64,000 nucleotides of DNA from an uncultured Bacteroidales bacterium (GTDB lineage: Bacteria > Bacteroidota > Bacteroidia > Bacteroidales > Bacteroidaceae), in the NCBI GenBank assembly GCA_902781515.1, contig CACZJU010000010.1:21253-85252 (forward strand). The letters run 5' to 3'. The notes under the pieces were generated by a model, which saw nothing but the letters and a program-made list of their open reading frames with translations, was not told the origin of the DNA and did no database searches. A program made the position numbers and the translations under genes. Below, in pieces: positions 32,658 to 43,002 of this stretch (positions are counted from its first letter, which is position 1; every line of letters starts with the position of its first letter).

Positions 32658-34124
32658 ATGATAAACAAACAAGGACAGGGCACCATACAGGTGCAGACTC
32701 AGACGCAACAGCTTACACCGCAACAGGTGTTACTGGTGCGATTGACTGAACTGCCCTTGAATGACCTTCGCGAACGCATTGACAAGGAACTTGAGGACAA
32801 TCCTTGGTTGCAGGGCGATTTGTCGGAACAGTCGGGAACAGAAGGCTCTGACTATGAAACAAAAGCCGAAGATTCCACATACGATGGAACATCGGATGGC
32901 GATGAGCGGGTAGAACCTGCTCCTACTTCTGTACTCTTCGACGATGAGGATGATGGTTCGCAACGTGATTCAAACGATAAGGCAGAGGAACATCGTCGTG
33001 AACTCGCTGATACTGCAGAGTCTTTCTTCGACCATCTTGTTGATCAATTGGGTGAATATCAGCTTACCGACCATGAGCAGGAGGTTATGAAGTATCTCAT
33101 AGGTTCACTCGCCGATGATGGTCTTCTACGCATACCTCTTATGCAAATTGCCGATGAATTGGACATTTATCAGAATGTTACCACTTCTCCCGAGGAACTT
33201 GAACGTTTGCTCGTAACGGTCTTGCAACAGATGGAGCCAGCTGGCATTGGTGCACGTAGCCTTCAAGAGTGCCTCGTCATTCAAGCTCGTCGTAATTATC
33301 AAGGTGAGGCACGCGACCAAATGTTGCACCTCTTCCTACGTTATTGGGACGACTTTACACACCAACGCTGGTCGCGCATACAACAGTTGATGAAGCTTGA
33401 CGATCTCGCTCTCGAACATCTTCAACAGCGCATTCAGCGCCTCAATCCCAGACCAGGAGGAAGTCTCGGAGGTGATCACAGCGACAACCATGTTGTAACA
33501 CCTGATTTCATTGTTGAAGTTGACGAGAATGGACAGATACAGATGAACCTTAACGAAGGCGATTTGCCTCGTCTTTCCATAAGCCCTGATGCCGAGCAGG
33601 AGTTGCAGATGCCAGCGGTCACAGTTTCAGAACGTGAGGCTATGAAATATCTTCGAATGCAGATTGGCAATGCGAAGATGTTCATCGATGCCTTAGCACA
33701 GCGACGTGACACGATGTTGCGTACCATGTGGGCAATCATACGCATCCAGCGTCCATTCTTCCTCGAAGGTGACGAGACTCTGCTCCGTCCCATGAAACTC
33801 GAGGATGTTGCAGATTTAACGGGGCAGGATATTTCTACCGTAAGTCGCGTTTCCAACAGTAAATTCGTACAGACGAATCATGGTATTTATCCCCTCCGTT
33901 GGTTCTTTACAACGGCAGCCCGACAGAATGGCGACGAGGTGACCATCCGCAAGATTCTACAGGCACTCAAGGAGATTGTAGATGCTGAGGATCATCACCA
34001 TCCGTTAAGTGATGAACGTCTTGTAATGATGCTTCGTGAGCGTGGATACGATGTTGCCCGACGCACCGTTGCCAAATACCGAACCCAACTTGGAATACCT
34101 GAGAGCCGACTAAGAAGAATATGA
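32658..34124 (+). CDS. rpoN: RNA polymerase sigma-54 factor
   Basis: Sigma-54 directs RNA polymerase to -24/-12 promoters that need AAA+ activators. The 488-residue protein has a Gln/Leu-rich region I (QVQTQTQQLTPQQVLLVRLTELPLNDLRERI), an unusually long acidic region II (about residues 55-120, rich in Asp/Glu), the core-binding domain, a helix-turn-helix (DLTGQDISTVSRVSNSKF) and the RpoN box ARRTVAKYRTQLGIPESRLR. It overlaps the next gene by 4 bp. No -24/-12 promoter was recognised in the window. Confidence 0.96.
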   Translation: MINKQGQGTIQVQTQTQQLTPQQVLLVRLTELPLNDLRERIDKELEDNPWLQGDLSEQSGTEGSDYETKAEDSTYDGTSDGDERVEPAPTSVLFDDEDDGSQRDSNDKAEEHRRELADTAESFFDHLVDQLGEYQLTDHEQEVMKYLIGSLADDGLLRIPLMQIADELDIYQNVTTSPEELERLLVTVLQQMEPAGIGARSLQECLVIQARRNYQGEARDQMLHLFLRYWDDFTHQRWSRIQQLMKLDDLALEHLQQRIQRLNPRPGGSLGGDHSDNHVVTPDFIVEVDENGQIQMNLNEGDLPRLSISPDAEQELQMPAVTVSEREAMKYLRMQIGNAKMFIDALAQRRDTMLRTMWAIIRIQRPFFLEGDETLLRPMKLEDVADLTGQDISTVSRVSNSKFVQTNHGIYPLRWFFTTAARQNGDEVTIRKILQALKEIVDAEDHHHPLSDERLVMMLRERGYDVARRTVAKYRTQLGIPESRLRRI

Positions 34125-34756
34125 ACATAAAACAGAAAGTACGCGAGAGAGCAACTATTTTAGTTGTGGCACGAACACTTAGCGATGTGTTCCGTCCTTC
34201 GTATTATCCTGTAATGGGTTTTGCCATTCTGCTCATGTTCACTTATCTCTCACAGCTCCCTTGGTCATACAAGTTCAGTCTGATATTACTTGTTTATCTC
34301 TTCACGGTAACATTCCCGTCTATCGGTGTGTATCTCTATCGATTCGGTCGTAAGATTTCTGTTCAGGATTTGGAGAAGCGCAAGTATCGCATTGTGCCTT
34401 ATCTTCTGCATCTGATTTCCTACGCTGTGCTCTACCGTTCTATGTACACCATCCACGCGCCTGCATTTGTTCGGGCAATTCTCGTTATTTCCCTGCTGGT
34501 TCAGGCTTTCTGCATAGTCATCACTCTCTTCTGGAACATCAGTATGCACTCTGCTGGAGCAGGGGCAATCATAGGTGCTCTGGTGGTATATGCCTGGATA
34601 TTCCGCTTCAATCCCGTATGGTGGCTTTGTGCAGCCATAATGGTCAGTGGTTTAGTAAACAGCAGTCGCATGCTTCTCCGACAACATACGCTCGGTCAGG
34701 TCCTTGGAGGCACAGCAGTTGGCTTTTTATGTGGACTTGCCGGCTTCTTCATCTAA
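34121..34756 (+). CDS. PAP2-like membrane protein
   Basis: This 211-residue membrane protein has five or six hydrophobic segments. The C-terminal motif SRMLLRQHTLGQVLGGTAVG matches the third PAP2 phosphatase signature (SRxxxxxHxxxQV), and MHSAGAGAIIGAL resembles the second. The first motif (KxxxxxxRP) is not clear, so catalytic activity is uncertain. It may act on lipid phosphates in the membrane. It is translationally coupled to rpoN and followed by purE. Confidence 0.75.
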   Translation: MNIKQKVRERATILVVARTLSDVFRPSYYPVMGFAILLMFTYLSQLPWSYKFSLILLVYLFTVTFPSIGVYLYRFGRKISVQDLEKRKYRIVPYLLHLISYAVLYRSMYTIHAPAFVRAILVISLLVQAFCIVITLFWNISMHSAGAGAIIGALVVYAWIFRFNPVWWLCAAIMVSGLVNSSRMLLRQHTLGQVLGGTAVGFLCGLAGFFI

Positions 34757-34794
34757 AACACATAACCGTATAACCTCATAACCGTAAAACCTCA

Positions 34795-35298
34795 ATGAAA
34801 CCACAAGTTAGTATTATCATGGGTAGCACGAGCGACCTGCCCATAATGGAAAAAGCAGCACAGATACTCGATGAAATGGGCGTTTATTTCGAGATGAATG
34901 CTTTATCGGCTCATCGTACACCAGCAGAGGTCGAGCAATTTGCTCGCGAAGCCGAAGGTCGCGGTGTGCAGGTCATCATTGCAGGAGCAGGTATGGCTGC
35001 GGCTCTGCCAGGTGTAATTGCAGCTAACACGACTCTACCCGTTATAGGTGTTCCCATAAAAGGTATGCTCGATGGACTTGATGCCTTGCTTTCCATTGTT
35101 CAGATGCCTCCTGGAATTCCAGTTGCAACCGTTGGTGTTAATGCTGCCCAGAATGCAGGATTGCTGGCTCTTGAAATGCTTGCTTTGTCGAATCCCGAGC
35201 TAGCCGAAAAACTCAAGGGATACAAGGTAAGTCTGAAGCGTAAGATAGTTAAGGCAAATGCTGAGCTCTCCGAAGTTAAGTATAAGTTTAAGATTTAA
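34795..35298 (+). CDS. purE: N5-carboxyaminoimidazole ribonucleotide mutase
   Basis: PurE converts N5-CAIR to CAIR in purine synthesis. The 167-residue length and the motifs SIIMGSTSDLPIMEKA, NALSAHRTP (catalytic His) and GVPIKGMLDGLDALLSIVQMPPGIPVATV are typical of class I PurE. No purK is seen nearby. The short spacer before it is built of ATAACCGTA-type repeats. Confidence 0.96.
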   Translation: MKPQVSIIMGSTSDLPIMEKAAQILDEMGVYFEMNALSAHRTPAEVEQFAREAEGRGVQVIIAGAGMAAALPGVIAANTTLPVIGVPIKGMLDGLDALLSIVQMPPGIPVATVGVNAAQNAGLLALEMLALSNPELAEKLKGYKVSLKRKIVKANAELSEVKYKFKI

Positions 35299-35325
35299 CC
35301 CATTGGTTTCATAAGCCCATAACTA

Positions 35326-36477
35326 ATGATAAGAAGAAAAACCCACGAAGTTCGTGTAGGAAACATAGGGATTGGAGGAGATAATCCTGTTCGTGTGCAG
35401 TCGATGTGCACTACTTCGACGATGGATACCGAAGGGTGCGTACGCCAGATTCTTGCTATTGCGAAAGCAGGTGGCGAACTTGTCCGCTTGACCACACAGG
35501 GTGTGCGTGAGGCTGAGAATCTGAAAGAAATTCGTCGTCGTGTACGCGAGGCTGGTTGCGACGTTCCTCTGGTTGCCGACGTCCACTTCAATCCTCGCGT
35601 AGCCGAGGTGGCTGCCCTCTATTGCGAGAAAGTTCGTATCAATCCGGGCAACTATGTTGATGCAGCCCGTCAGTTCAAGCATCTGGAATATACTGATGAA
35701 GAGTATCAAGCAGAGCTTCAGCGTATCGAGGATCGTCTGGTTCCATTCCTTAATATATGTCGCGAGCACCATACGGCTGTCAGGATAGGTGTTAATCACG
35801 GTAGTCTTTCGGACCGCATTATGTCGCGTTATGGTGATACTCCTGAGGGAATAGTGGAATCGTGCATGGAGTTCCTGCGTATCTGCATGAAGTATCAGTT
35901 CCTCGACGTTGTAGTCAGCATTAAGGCTTCTAATACCGTGGTTATGGTGGAGAGCGTGCGTCTGTTGGTAAAGGCTATGGATAAGGAAGGAATGACCTTT
36001 CCCCTTCACCTCGGAGTGACGGAGGCAGGCGAGGGTGAGGACGGTCGCATTAAGTCGGCAGTAGGCATTGGTGCCTTGCTCGTCGATGGTATTGGTGACA
36101 CCATTCGCGTTTCTCTCAGCGAGGCTCCGGAGAACGAAATACCTGTTGCTTACACGCTTCTGCAAGCTGCCCGTTTACGCTTTACGAAGACTGAGTACAT
36201 CTCTTGTCCAGGTTGTGGCAGAACGTTGTTCGACCTTCAAGGTACAATCGCTCGTGTGAAGGCAGCGACAAGTCACCTTACGGGCTTGAAGATAGCAGTT
36301 ATGGGCTGCATTGTCAATGGTCCTGGTGAAATGGCAGATGCCGACTACGGCTACGTAGGTGCTGCCCGTGGTAAGGTCTCCCTTTACAAAGGCAAGCAAT
36401 GTATAGAGATGAATATCCCTGAAACTGATGCCGTAGATCGCCTATTAGAAATTATAAATAAAGATAGATATGAATAA
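35326..36477 (+). CDS. ispG: 4-hydroxy-3-methylbut-2-enyl diphosphate synthase, compact form
   Basis: IspG converts MEcPP to HMBPP in the MEP isoprenoid pathway. The N-terminal TIM barrel ([43 protein letters not shown]) and C-terminal iron-sulfur domain ([35 protein letters not shown]) are complete. The 383-residue length resembles the E. coli enzyme. Relatives in Bacteroides, as I recall, exceed 600 residues because of a large central domain. The segment [20 protein letters not shown] typical of that long type is kept, but the central domain is absent at [14 protein letters not shown]. It overlaps cysS by 8 bp. Confidence 0.93.
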   Translation: MIRRKTHEVRVGNIGIGGDNPVRVQSMCTTSTMDTEGCVRQILAIAKAGGELVRLTTQGVREAENLKEIRRRVREAGCDVPLVADVHFNPRVAEVAALYCEKVRINPGNYVDAARQFKHLEYTDEEYQAELQRIEDRLVPFLNICREHHTAVRIGVNHGSLSDRIMSRYGDTPEGIVESCMEFLRICMKYQFLDVVVSIKASNTVVMVESVRLLVKAMDKEGMTFPLHLGVTEAGEGEDGRIKSAVGIGALLVDGIGDTIRVSLSEAPENEIPVAYTLLQAARLRFTKTEYISCPGCGRTLFDLQGTIARVKAATSHLTGLKIAVMGCIVNGPGEMADADYGYVGAARGKVSLYKGKQCIEMNIPETDAVDRLLEIINKDRYE

Positions 36478-37972
36478 CCAACCCCTACTTATCTACAATA
36501 CTCTTTCCCGTCAGAAAGAGTTGTTCCGTCCACTTCACGAAGGTCGTGTGGGTATGTACGTATGCGGTCCTACCGTTTATGGTGATGCCCATCTTGGACA
36601 CGCACGTCCAGCCATCACTTTCGACCTTTTGTTTCGTTACCTCCAGCATTTGGGCTACAAAGTTCGCTACGTTCGTAACATCACCGATGTAGGTCACTTG
36701 GAACACGATGCCGACGAAGGTGAGGACAAGATTGCAAAGAAGGCACGTCTTGAGGAATTGGAACCTATGGAGGTGGCACAGTATTATACCAACCGTTTCC
36801 ACGAGGCTATGGCAGCTTTGAATTGCTTACCCCCAAGCATTGAACCGCATGCTACAGGGCACATCATCGAACAACAGCAATTGGTGCAGCAGATTCTCGA
36901 CAACGGTTACGCCTACGAATCAAACGGCTCAATTTATTTCGATGTCGAGAAGTATGACAAAGACCACAAGTACGGTATTCTGTCGGGCCGCTCGCTTGAG
37001 AATATCAAGGATGCCAGTCGTGAACTGGCTGGTGTAGGTGAGAAACGTAATCAAGCCGACTTCGCCTTGTGGAAGGCTGCCCAACCAGAACATATAATGC
37101 GCTGGCCTTCGCCTTGGAGCGATGGCTTCCCTGGTTGGCACTGTGAGTGCACGGCTATGGGACGTAAGTATCTTGGTGAGCATTTCGACATTCACGGTGG
37201 TGGTTTGGACCTCGTATTCCCTCATCATGAGTGCGAGATAGCGCAGGCAGTTGCCAGTCAGGGTGACCAAATGGTGCACTATTGGATGCATAACAACATG
37301 ATTACCATCGATGGAAAGAAGATGGGTAAGTCGTACAACAACTTCATAACCTTGCCTCAGTTCTTTGCTGGTGACCATCCTTTGTTGTCTCAGGCATATT
37401 CGCCTATGACCATCCGTTTCTTCATTCTTCAGGCTCATTATCGTTCTACGGTGGACTTCTCGAACGATGCTCTGCAGGCAGCTGAGAAGGGACTTGCCCG
37501 TCTTATGGATGGCTGGAAGTTGCTTCAGCGTCTGCAGGAAGGACAGAAGACGAAGGGAACTCCACAGGTAGAGGTAAAGTATGTTGACGAACTCCGTCAG
37601 CAATGCTACGATTCAATGAACGACGACCTGAATTCGCCGCAGGTGATAAGCGCCCTGTTCGATGCTTGTCGTGTTATCAACACTGTCAATGACAAGAAGG
37701 CTTCAATAACTGCTGAAGTGGCACAGGCAATGGCTGAGGTGTTCCGTACCTTCGCTTTCGATATTCTTGGACTTACCGAGAATGCCGGCACAAGCAATAA
37801 GGCCCGTGAAGAAGCCTTCGGACACGTCGTTGATATGCTCTTAGAGCAACGCAGTCAGGCAAAGGTTGAAAAGAACTGGGCTCTCTCAGACAAGATTCGC
37901 GACGATCTCGTAGCTCTTGGCTTTGAAGTAAAGGATACTAAGGACGGCTATTCGTGGTCACTCAACGTATAG
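36470..37972 (+). CDS. cysS: Cysteinyl-tRNA synthetase
   Basis: CysRS is a class I synthetase that attaches cysteine to tRNA-Cys. The 500-residue protein shows the Cys of the zinc site in [18 protein letters not shown] (with HIGH as HLGH), [15 protein letters not shown] and [15 protein letters not shown], and the KMSKS loop as [10 protein letters not shown]. The C-terminal domain binds the tRNA anticodon. It ends 5 bp from the convergent acyltransferase gene. Confidence 0.97.
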   Translation: MNNQPLLIYNTLSRQKELFRPLHEGRVGMYVCGPTVYGDAHLGHARPAITFDLLFRYLQHLGYKVRYVRNITDVGHLEHDADEGEDKIAKKARLEELEPMEVAQYYTNRFHEAMAALNCLPPSIEPHATGHIIEQQQLVQQILDNGYAYESNGSIYFDVEKYDKDHKYGILSGRSLENIKDASRELAGVGEKRNQADFALWKAAQPEHIMRWPSPWSDGFPGWHCECTAMGRKYLGEHFDIHGGGLDLVFPHHECEIAQAVASQGDQMVHYWMHNNMITIDGKKMGKSYNNFITLPQFFAGDHPLLSQAYSPMTIRFFILQAHYRSTVDFSNDALQAAEKGLARLMDGWKLLQRLQEGQKTKGTPQVEVKYVDELRQQCYDSMNDDLNSPQVISALFDACRVINTVNDKKASITAEVAQAMAEVFRTFAFDILGLTENAGTSNKAREEAFGHVVDMLLEQRSQAKVEKNWALSDKIRDDLVALGFEVKDTKDGYSWSLNV

Positions 37973-37977
37973 TGTGA

Positions 37978-38886
37978 TTACTGATGTTGGCTGACCCATT
38001 GCTCGTAGCTATGCTTCCAGCGATTATGGGTCCAGAGCCATAATTCGGGCTGTTCACGAATTTGTTCTTCAAGCATAGAGGCATATTTGTCAACAACAGC
38101 GAATTCATCCATTTTATCGAATGGAATATTCATAGGCAAGACCTCGGCACGGTAATATCCGCGTTGAGGTCTTGTTACGCGTATATAATAGAATGCAGCT
38201 CCAACCTGACGGGCTATACGTTCAGAACCTACAAGGAATGCGGTCTGACGATTGAGGAACTGTGTCCAGTGGTGTAATGCCTGCGACTTCGGCTCTTGGT
38301 CGGCAATAAAACCGATAACCAGATGCTCACCTTGTTTTTTTGCTGTGATTATGTGTCGTAGCGTTTGTTTCATAGGGATACAACGTCCTCCAAACTTCTC
38401 GCGTTCACGCAGGAAATGCTCGTCGGCCTCCTTGTTGTGAAGTGGATGATATATCTGTGCTCCCACCCATGGACTATGCAGCCAAAGGGGGAATGATGCC
38501 ATCCATTCCCAGTTGCAATAGTGTCCGAGATATGCGAAACAGAATTGAAGACCGTCTTTATCGAGCTGCTGGTGCATCTCTTCTATACCTTCAAACTTTA
38601 AGCGACGCTGTATTTCGTCGTTCGACATAGTCTCAAGTTTTATTGTTTCCACCACATAGTCGCAGAAGAAATGATAGAAGTTTCTGGCAATCTGTCTTAT
38701 TTCTTCGGCGTTCTTTTCAGGAAAACTGTCGGTGAGCTGACGAACCACGAGCTTCCTTCTATAGCGTATAATATAGAAAACCAAAGGAAACAAGAGCCAG
38801 TCGGAAAGGAAATAATGTACAGCCAGCGGCATCCGCGACAGCAGCTGCACTAATCCAAATGCAAACTTAGTTAATGCGGATTTCAT
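37978..38886 (-). CDS. Lysophospholipid/lipid A acyltransferase (LpxL/HtrB family)
   Basis: This 302-residue inner-membrane-associated acyltransferase probably adds a secondary acyl chain to lipid A. The catalytic His-x4-Glu is seen in YLGHYCNWEWMASF, with RKLVVRQLTDSFP and GFIADQEPK as further family segments. An N-terminal hydrophobic anchor is present. It overlaps the upstream sulfatase-type gene by 4 bp, in an operon with an ABC exporter, which fits an envelope-lipid role. Confidence 0.9.
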   Translation of the reverse strand: MKSALTKFAFGLVQLLSRMPLAVHYFLSDWLLFPLVFYIIRYRRKLVVRQLTDSFPEKNAEEIRQIARNFYHFFCDYVVETIKLETMSNDEIQRRLKFEGIEEMHQQLDKDGLQFCFAYLGHYCNWEWMASFPLWLHSPWVGAQIYHPLHNKEADEHFLREREKFGGRCIPMKQTLRHIITAKKQGEHLVIGFIADQEPKSQALHHWTQFLNRQTAFLVGSERIARQVGAAFYYIRVTRPQRGYYRAEVLPMNIPFDKMDEFAVVDKYASMLEEQIREQPELWLWTHNRWKHSYEQWVSQHQ

Positions 38887-40628
38887 GGGTGCAGTGATGT
38901 ATAAGAGTAATGTAGTATCTGCAGTCCTTTCTGTAGGCGTGTGGAATCTACGGCTTCCCCTATAGGCAGAGCACGCTGTGCTGTGAGGTCGTACATTGTT
39001 TCTCCCGTTTCGTCTTTATACAGCATGCCGGATGGGTAGTTGCAATATACGAAAGGCTTATAGTCGGGGCTCAGTATATTACGGCTCCAAGGATAATCAT
39101 TGTGTTGTTCTCCCATCTGTGCCAACAAGGTAGCAGCGATGTCACTTTGGTTCATCAGAGTGTGGATGCGACGCTTTCCCTTTACAGCTCCACCCGTCCA
39201 CAACATAGGACTGTGGAAGAACTCCGAGTTGTCATAGGTCTGTTCATACAGGAACCCATGGTCAGGTATTATTATTACCAACAGTTTGTCCCATACAGGG
39301 AGTGTGCGCAGACTATCCACGAGGTCACCAACACACTGGTCGGTATATGCGAAGGCATTCAGTTTCTTGTCTTCCAGACGATGATATGGCACATCCCAAG
39401 GTTCGTGGCTCGATATTGTTTGCCATACCATCATCCAGCGGGCTGTTGTATCTATCTCTGCAATGGTATGATACATCTTCATGGCAGCCGTACTGTCGTT
39501 AGCCCCCCAGCCAGTGTTCAGTTCTACCTTTTTGAAGTAAGAATCGTCCATCAGTGCTTCAAATCCCATATCGGCGAGATAACGGTATTTGCCCATATTC
39601 GTCATCTTTCCGGCATACATATATCCCGTCTTGTAGCCAATGTTGCGGAAACTGGTCGAGAGGCTGGATAATTGCGTATGCATTTCGACCTGTTTCATAG
39701 GACTGATATTGGGATAGCTAATCCAGCCTGAGTATGCACAAACGGTGCCGCGGTCGGTACGGAATGAGTTGCTGTAGTATCTGTCGAAGAAAATACCATC
39801 TGGTATCAGTCGGCTCAGGTTTGGAGCAACCCCGGGTATGCCTCCAAGTTCTTCCACAAACTTACCTCCGAAACTCTCCATCATTACGAATAGAACGTTG
39901 GGACGTTGTGTTGTTAGCAGAGTTTCTGTTATGTCGCTGCTTGTTTCGTAAGCTTTTGTTACGGCTGTTCTATCCTCGTCTTTGGTCTTGTCATCGCTGT
40001 ATTTCTTAGTGTCGAAGAATGAAACAGCAAAACGATAGGCGGGATTCGTTGCTGCATGGCTAAGGAATAGCGGTCCGCTATGGTAACAATTTCCCACACC
40101 TATTGGAACAAAGGCAACGATGACGATTATTATCGGCATAAACCATCTTTTGCGTGCATTCATGCGACGTGGTGTGAATCGTATCGATGGAATAGCAAAG
40201 AGTAGTATGAATGCCAATATCAGCAGACCGCGTGTTACGAGGAATGTAACGCTCACGCTGTTTGTCGTACCTTCGGGTGAAGCAGCGTATGCCAGATGTA
40301 CGGCACCGAGTTTAAATTCCCAAAACTCATACATTACCATATCGGCGACGATGATAGCTCCAACAGCAATCGCTATGAGGCATAAGTATGGAACCAATAT
40401 CCATTTGATGCCGCGTCGCATCAATATTGTAACAATGGTTGGTATCAAGAGCAATAGGGCAGTGGTGCGCAGGTCGAGCAACAGACCGTTTGATATGATG
40501 CTCCATATTGCGCTACCGGTAGCGTCGTATATACTTTGGTTATAATAAACAAACACAACTTTGCCAATGATAAATACAATCATCAGCAATAGTGACAGGG
40601 TTAGCAGATATCGGTTAGTGTTTCTCAT
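38883..40628 (-). CDS. LTA synthase/sulfatase-family membrane transferase
   Basis: This 581-residue protein has five N-terminal transmembrane helices and a periplasmic alkaline-phosphatase-fold domain. The nucleophile Thr region (SNSFRTDRGTVCAYSGWIS), RPNVLFVMMESFGGKFV and the metal-binding IIIPDHGF are visible. In a Gram-negative the likely role is transfer of phosphoethanolamine or phosphoglycerol to an envelope glycan or lipid, rather than lipoteichoic acid synthesis. The substrate is inference. Overlaps of 4 bp with both neighbours show tight coupling. Confidence 0.87.
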   Translation of the reverse strand: MRNTNRYLLTLSLLLMIVFIIGKVVFVYYNQSIYDATGSAIWSIISNGLLLDLRTTALLLLIPTIVTILMRRGIKWILVPYLCLIAIAVGAIIVADMVMYEFWEFKLGAVHLAYAASPEGTTNSVSVTFLVTRGLLILAFILLFAIPSIRFTPRRMNARKRWFMPIIIVIVAFVPIGVGNCYHSGPLFLSHAATNPAYRFAVSFFDTKKYSDDKTKDEDRTAVTKAYETSSDITETLLTTQRPNVLFVMMESFGGKFVEELGGIPGVAPNLSRLIPDGIFFDRYYSNSFRTDRGTVCAYSGWISYPNISPMKQVEMHTQLSSLSTSFRNIGYKTGYMYAGKMTNMGKYRYLADMGFEALMDDSYFKKVELNTGWGANDSTAAMKMYHTIAEIDTTARWMMVWQTISSHEPWDVPYHRLEDKKLNAFAYTDQCVGDLVDSLRTLPVWDKLLVIIIPDHGFLYEQTYDNSEFFHSPMLWTGGAVKGKRRIHTLMNQSDIAATLLAQMGEQHNDYPWSRNILSPDYKPFVYCNYPSGMLYKDETGETMYDLTAQRALPIGEAVDSTRLQKGLQILHYSYTSLHP

Positions 40629-42463
40629 AGTTGTTGCATGTCGTTAAGACGTTTGTAATATCCGTTCTTTGCTATGAGCTCTTCATGAGTGCCGCGTTCC
40701 ACGATTTGTCCTTCGTGAAGCACGCATATCTCGTCGGCATGTTTGATGGTGCTGAGACGGTGTGCAATTGCAATTGTTGTTCTGGTTGACATCAACTTTT
40801 CCAGCGCATCTTGTACCAATCGTTCGCTCTCTGTGTCAAGTGCACTTGTGGCTTCGTCCAGTATAAGAATTGGAGGATTCTTTAGGATGGCTCGTGCAAT
40901 GCTGATGCGTTGTCGCTGTCCGCCTGATAGTCTTCCTCCTCTGTCTCCAACCATTGTATCGTAACCCTCTGGCATGTCCATGATGAATTCGTGGGCATTA
41001 GCAATGCGTGCAGCCTGCTCAATCTCCTCTTGAGTTGCTCCATCCTTGCCGAAGGCTATGTTATTACGTATTGTATCGTTGAAAAGTATTGCTTCTTGGT
41101 TGACATTACCGATGAGCGAGCGAAGGGAATGAATGCTCAACGTACGGATATCCTTTCCGTCGATAGTGATGCATCCTCCGCATACGTCATGGTATCGTGG
41201 GATAAGATCCACCAAGGTGCTCTTTCCTGACCCTGATTGTCCTACGAGTGCCACCGTTTGTCCCTTCTTTATTGTAAGGTTTATCTCGTGCAGTATCTCT
41301 CGGTTCTCATTGTAGCTGAACGATACATCCTTGAGTACGATGTCTTGGTTAAGTCCATCGATGGATTGGGCATTTTCTATCTCGCGGATATTGTTCTCTG
41401 CAGATAGAATCTTATTGATGCGTTCCATCGATGCCAGTCCCTTTTGTATGGCATAGCCTGCTTTCGATAAGTCCTTTATGGGCTGCAGCGTAGTGTATAG
41501 TATAATAAGATAGTAAATAAAGGTACTGGCATCTATGGAACTGCTGCCGTTGAATATCAACCAGCCACCGAACCACAGAACCAGAACAATCATTACGGTC
41601 CCAAGGAACTCGCTCACGGGATGTGCAGCGCTTTGGCGAATAGCCACGCGGCTCGATATGTCGCGATATTCGTCAGTAACACGCTGGAATCGGTCAATCA
41701 TCTTTTCTTCTGCGATGAAAGCCTTGATTATGCGCAGTCCGCCCAGTGTTTCTTCGATTTGACTGACGCTGTCCGACAACTTGTCCTGCATCACCAGCGA
41801 ACGTGACTTCAGTTTCTTACCAATACGTCCTATACCGAAGCCCAGCATAGGAACTACGAGCAGCGTGAATATAGTCAGTTCCCAGCTTATATATGTCAGA
41901 GTTCCGATATACACAACGATGAATATCGGGTTCTTTATCACCATGTCCAACGAAGAAGTAATGGAAGCATCCACCTCGTTTACGTCGGCTGTGATGCGTG
42001 TCATAATATCCCCCTTGCGCTCTTCGCTGAAGAAGGATAGTGGCAGACGCACAATTTTGCGGTATATGTCGTTACGGATATCGCGTATGATACCTGTGCG
42101 CAGAGGTGCCAGCATTGCCGAACCGCCGAAGTATGTTGCAGTCTTCAGCAAGGTCAGGAACGACAACACAATGCCCAGACAAAGAAGTGTTGTTGCAGGT
42201 CCGTATGTCTCAATAAGCTGCTGACTATAGTAATATCCGTTGTTCTTTGCTACTGCCAGCGTATCTCCGACACCTCCCGTACCCCAGGGAATGAATTCGT
42301 AGTGCTGTGTGTCAACTTTGAACAGAATTTGAAGAATGGGTAGGATAATGGTAAACGAGAACACGTTGAAGAACGCTGCCAGGACGTTCATTCCCAACGT
42401 ACCTGCGATATAACCTTTGTATCGGGCAAAGTATTTGCCCATTACCTGATAAAACCCTTTCAT
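40625..42463 (-). CDS. MsbA-like ABC transporter (membrane plus ATPase)
   Basis: This 612-residue half-transporter has six transmembrane helices fused to an ATP-binding domain. Walker A is GQSGSGKST, the signature LSGGQRQRISIARAIL and Walker B ILILDEATSALD. The membrane part has FFSEERKGDIMTRITADVNEVD, typical of lipid-flipping MsbA-type exporters. The operon with an acyltransferase and a sulfatase-type transferase fits lipid A core flipping. The substrate is inferred from context. Confidence 0.9.
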   Translation of the reverse strand: MKGFYQVMGKYFARYKGYIAGTLGMNVLAAFFNVFSFTIILPILQILFKVDTQHYEFIPWGTGGVGDTLAVAKNNGYYYSQQLIETYGPATTLLCLGIVLSFLTLLKTATYFGGSAMLAPLRTGIIRDIRNDIYRKIVRLPLSFFSEERKGDIMTRITADVNEVDASITSSLDMVIKNPIFIVVYIGTLTYISWELTIFTLLVVPMLGFGIGRIGKKLKSRSLVMQDKLSDSVSQIEETLGGLRIIKAFIAEEKMIDRFQRVTDEYRDISSRVAIRQSAAHPVSEFLGTVMIVLVLWFGGWLIFNGSSSIDASTFIYYLIILYTTLQPIKDLSKAGYAIQKGLASMERINKILSAENNIREIENAQSIDGLNQDIVLKDVSFSYNENREILHEINLTIKKGQTVALVGQSGSGKSTLVDLIPRYHDVCGGCITIDGKDIRTLSIHSLRSLIGNVNQEAILFNDTIRNNIAFGKDGATQEEIEQAARIANAHEFIMDMPEGYDTMVGDRGGRLSGGQRQRISIARAILKNPPILILDEATSALDTESERLVQDALEKLMSTRTTIAIAHRLSTIKHADEICVLHEGQIVERGTHEELIAKNGYYKRLNDMQQL

Positions 42464-42489
42464 CTTTTATCTTTAATCCTTAACCCAAA

Positions 42490-42951
42490 CTATTTTCGTC
42501 CAAAATCTGCTGGTATTTCTCCCCAATTGTCTGTATCCCATTTTTCTATAGGTACACTTACGGGATTCTGTCTTAGCCAAGCCTCTGCTCGTGCTACAAG
42601 ATCCAATGCTTCGGCTGTTTCGGGTGTTCGTTCCAATGTTGTCTTGGCTTTGCGGTTACGCACCCAAGTCTGTGCCGTCTTGCTGTCGCTGTAGATTGGC
42701 ATGCTGATGCCTTTCTGCTTCATCAGAGCCAGTCCGTGAACGATGGCGAGGAATTCTCCGATATTGTTCGTACCCTGTATCGGACCGAAGTGGAACACTT
42801 GGCGTCCTGATGGCATGTGCACACCTCTGTACTCCATCGGTCCGGGATTTCCCGAACATGCAGCATCCACGCACAAGGCGACCCCTTCCTGTCCTCCCCG
42901 AGGGGAGGTAGTGGTTGCATTTAAGATTTGTCTATTTTTATTGTCTTCCAT
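42490..42951 (-). CDS. Ribonuclease H-like protein with repeat-derived N-terminus
   Basis: This 153-residue protein has the RNase H fold: the first acidic residue in ALCVDAACSGNPGPMEYRG, Glu in GTNNIGEFLAIVHGL, Asp in IYSDSKTAQTWV, and a final Asp in WGEIPADFGRK. It would cut the RNA of RNA-DNA hybrids. The usual N-terminal hybrid-binding domain is missing. Residues about 13-23 (TTTSPRGGQEG) are encoded by the left arm of the C/G-rich element at 42880-42999. It lies between the ABC exporter and argS on the same strand. Confidence 0.85.
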   Translation of the reverse strand: MEDNKNRQILNATTTSPRGGQEGVALCVDAACSGNPGPMEYRGVHMPSGRQVFHFGPIQGTNNIGEFLAIVHGLALMKQKGISMPIYSDSKTAQTWVRNRKAKTTLERTPETAEALDLVARAEAWLRQNPVSVPIEKWDTDNWGEIPADFGRK

Positions 42952-42999
42952 TATTCGTATTTACGCCCCTCCCTCGGGATGGGAAATGGGGGAGGGGTC
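42880..42999. repeat. Second C/G-rich element with terminal inverted repeats, over the RNase H start
   Basis: The left arm (42880-42908) begins GACCCCTTCC and ends CCCCGAGGGGAGG. The right arm (42966-42999) contains CCCTCGGGATGGG and ends GGAGGGGTC. The arms enclose 57 bp containing the RNase H start codon. The right arm ends 3 bp before the argS stop. The layout matches 20787-20918. Confidence 0.75.
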
Positions 43000-43002
43000 T
43001 CT

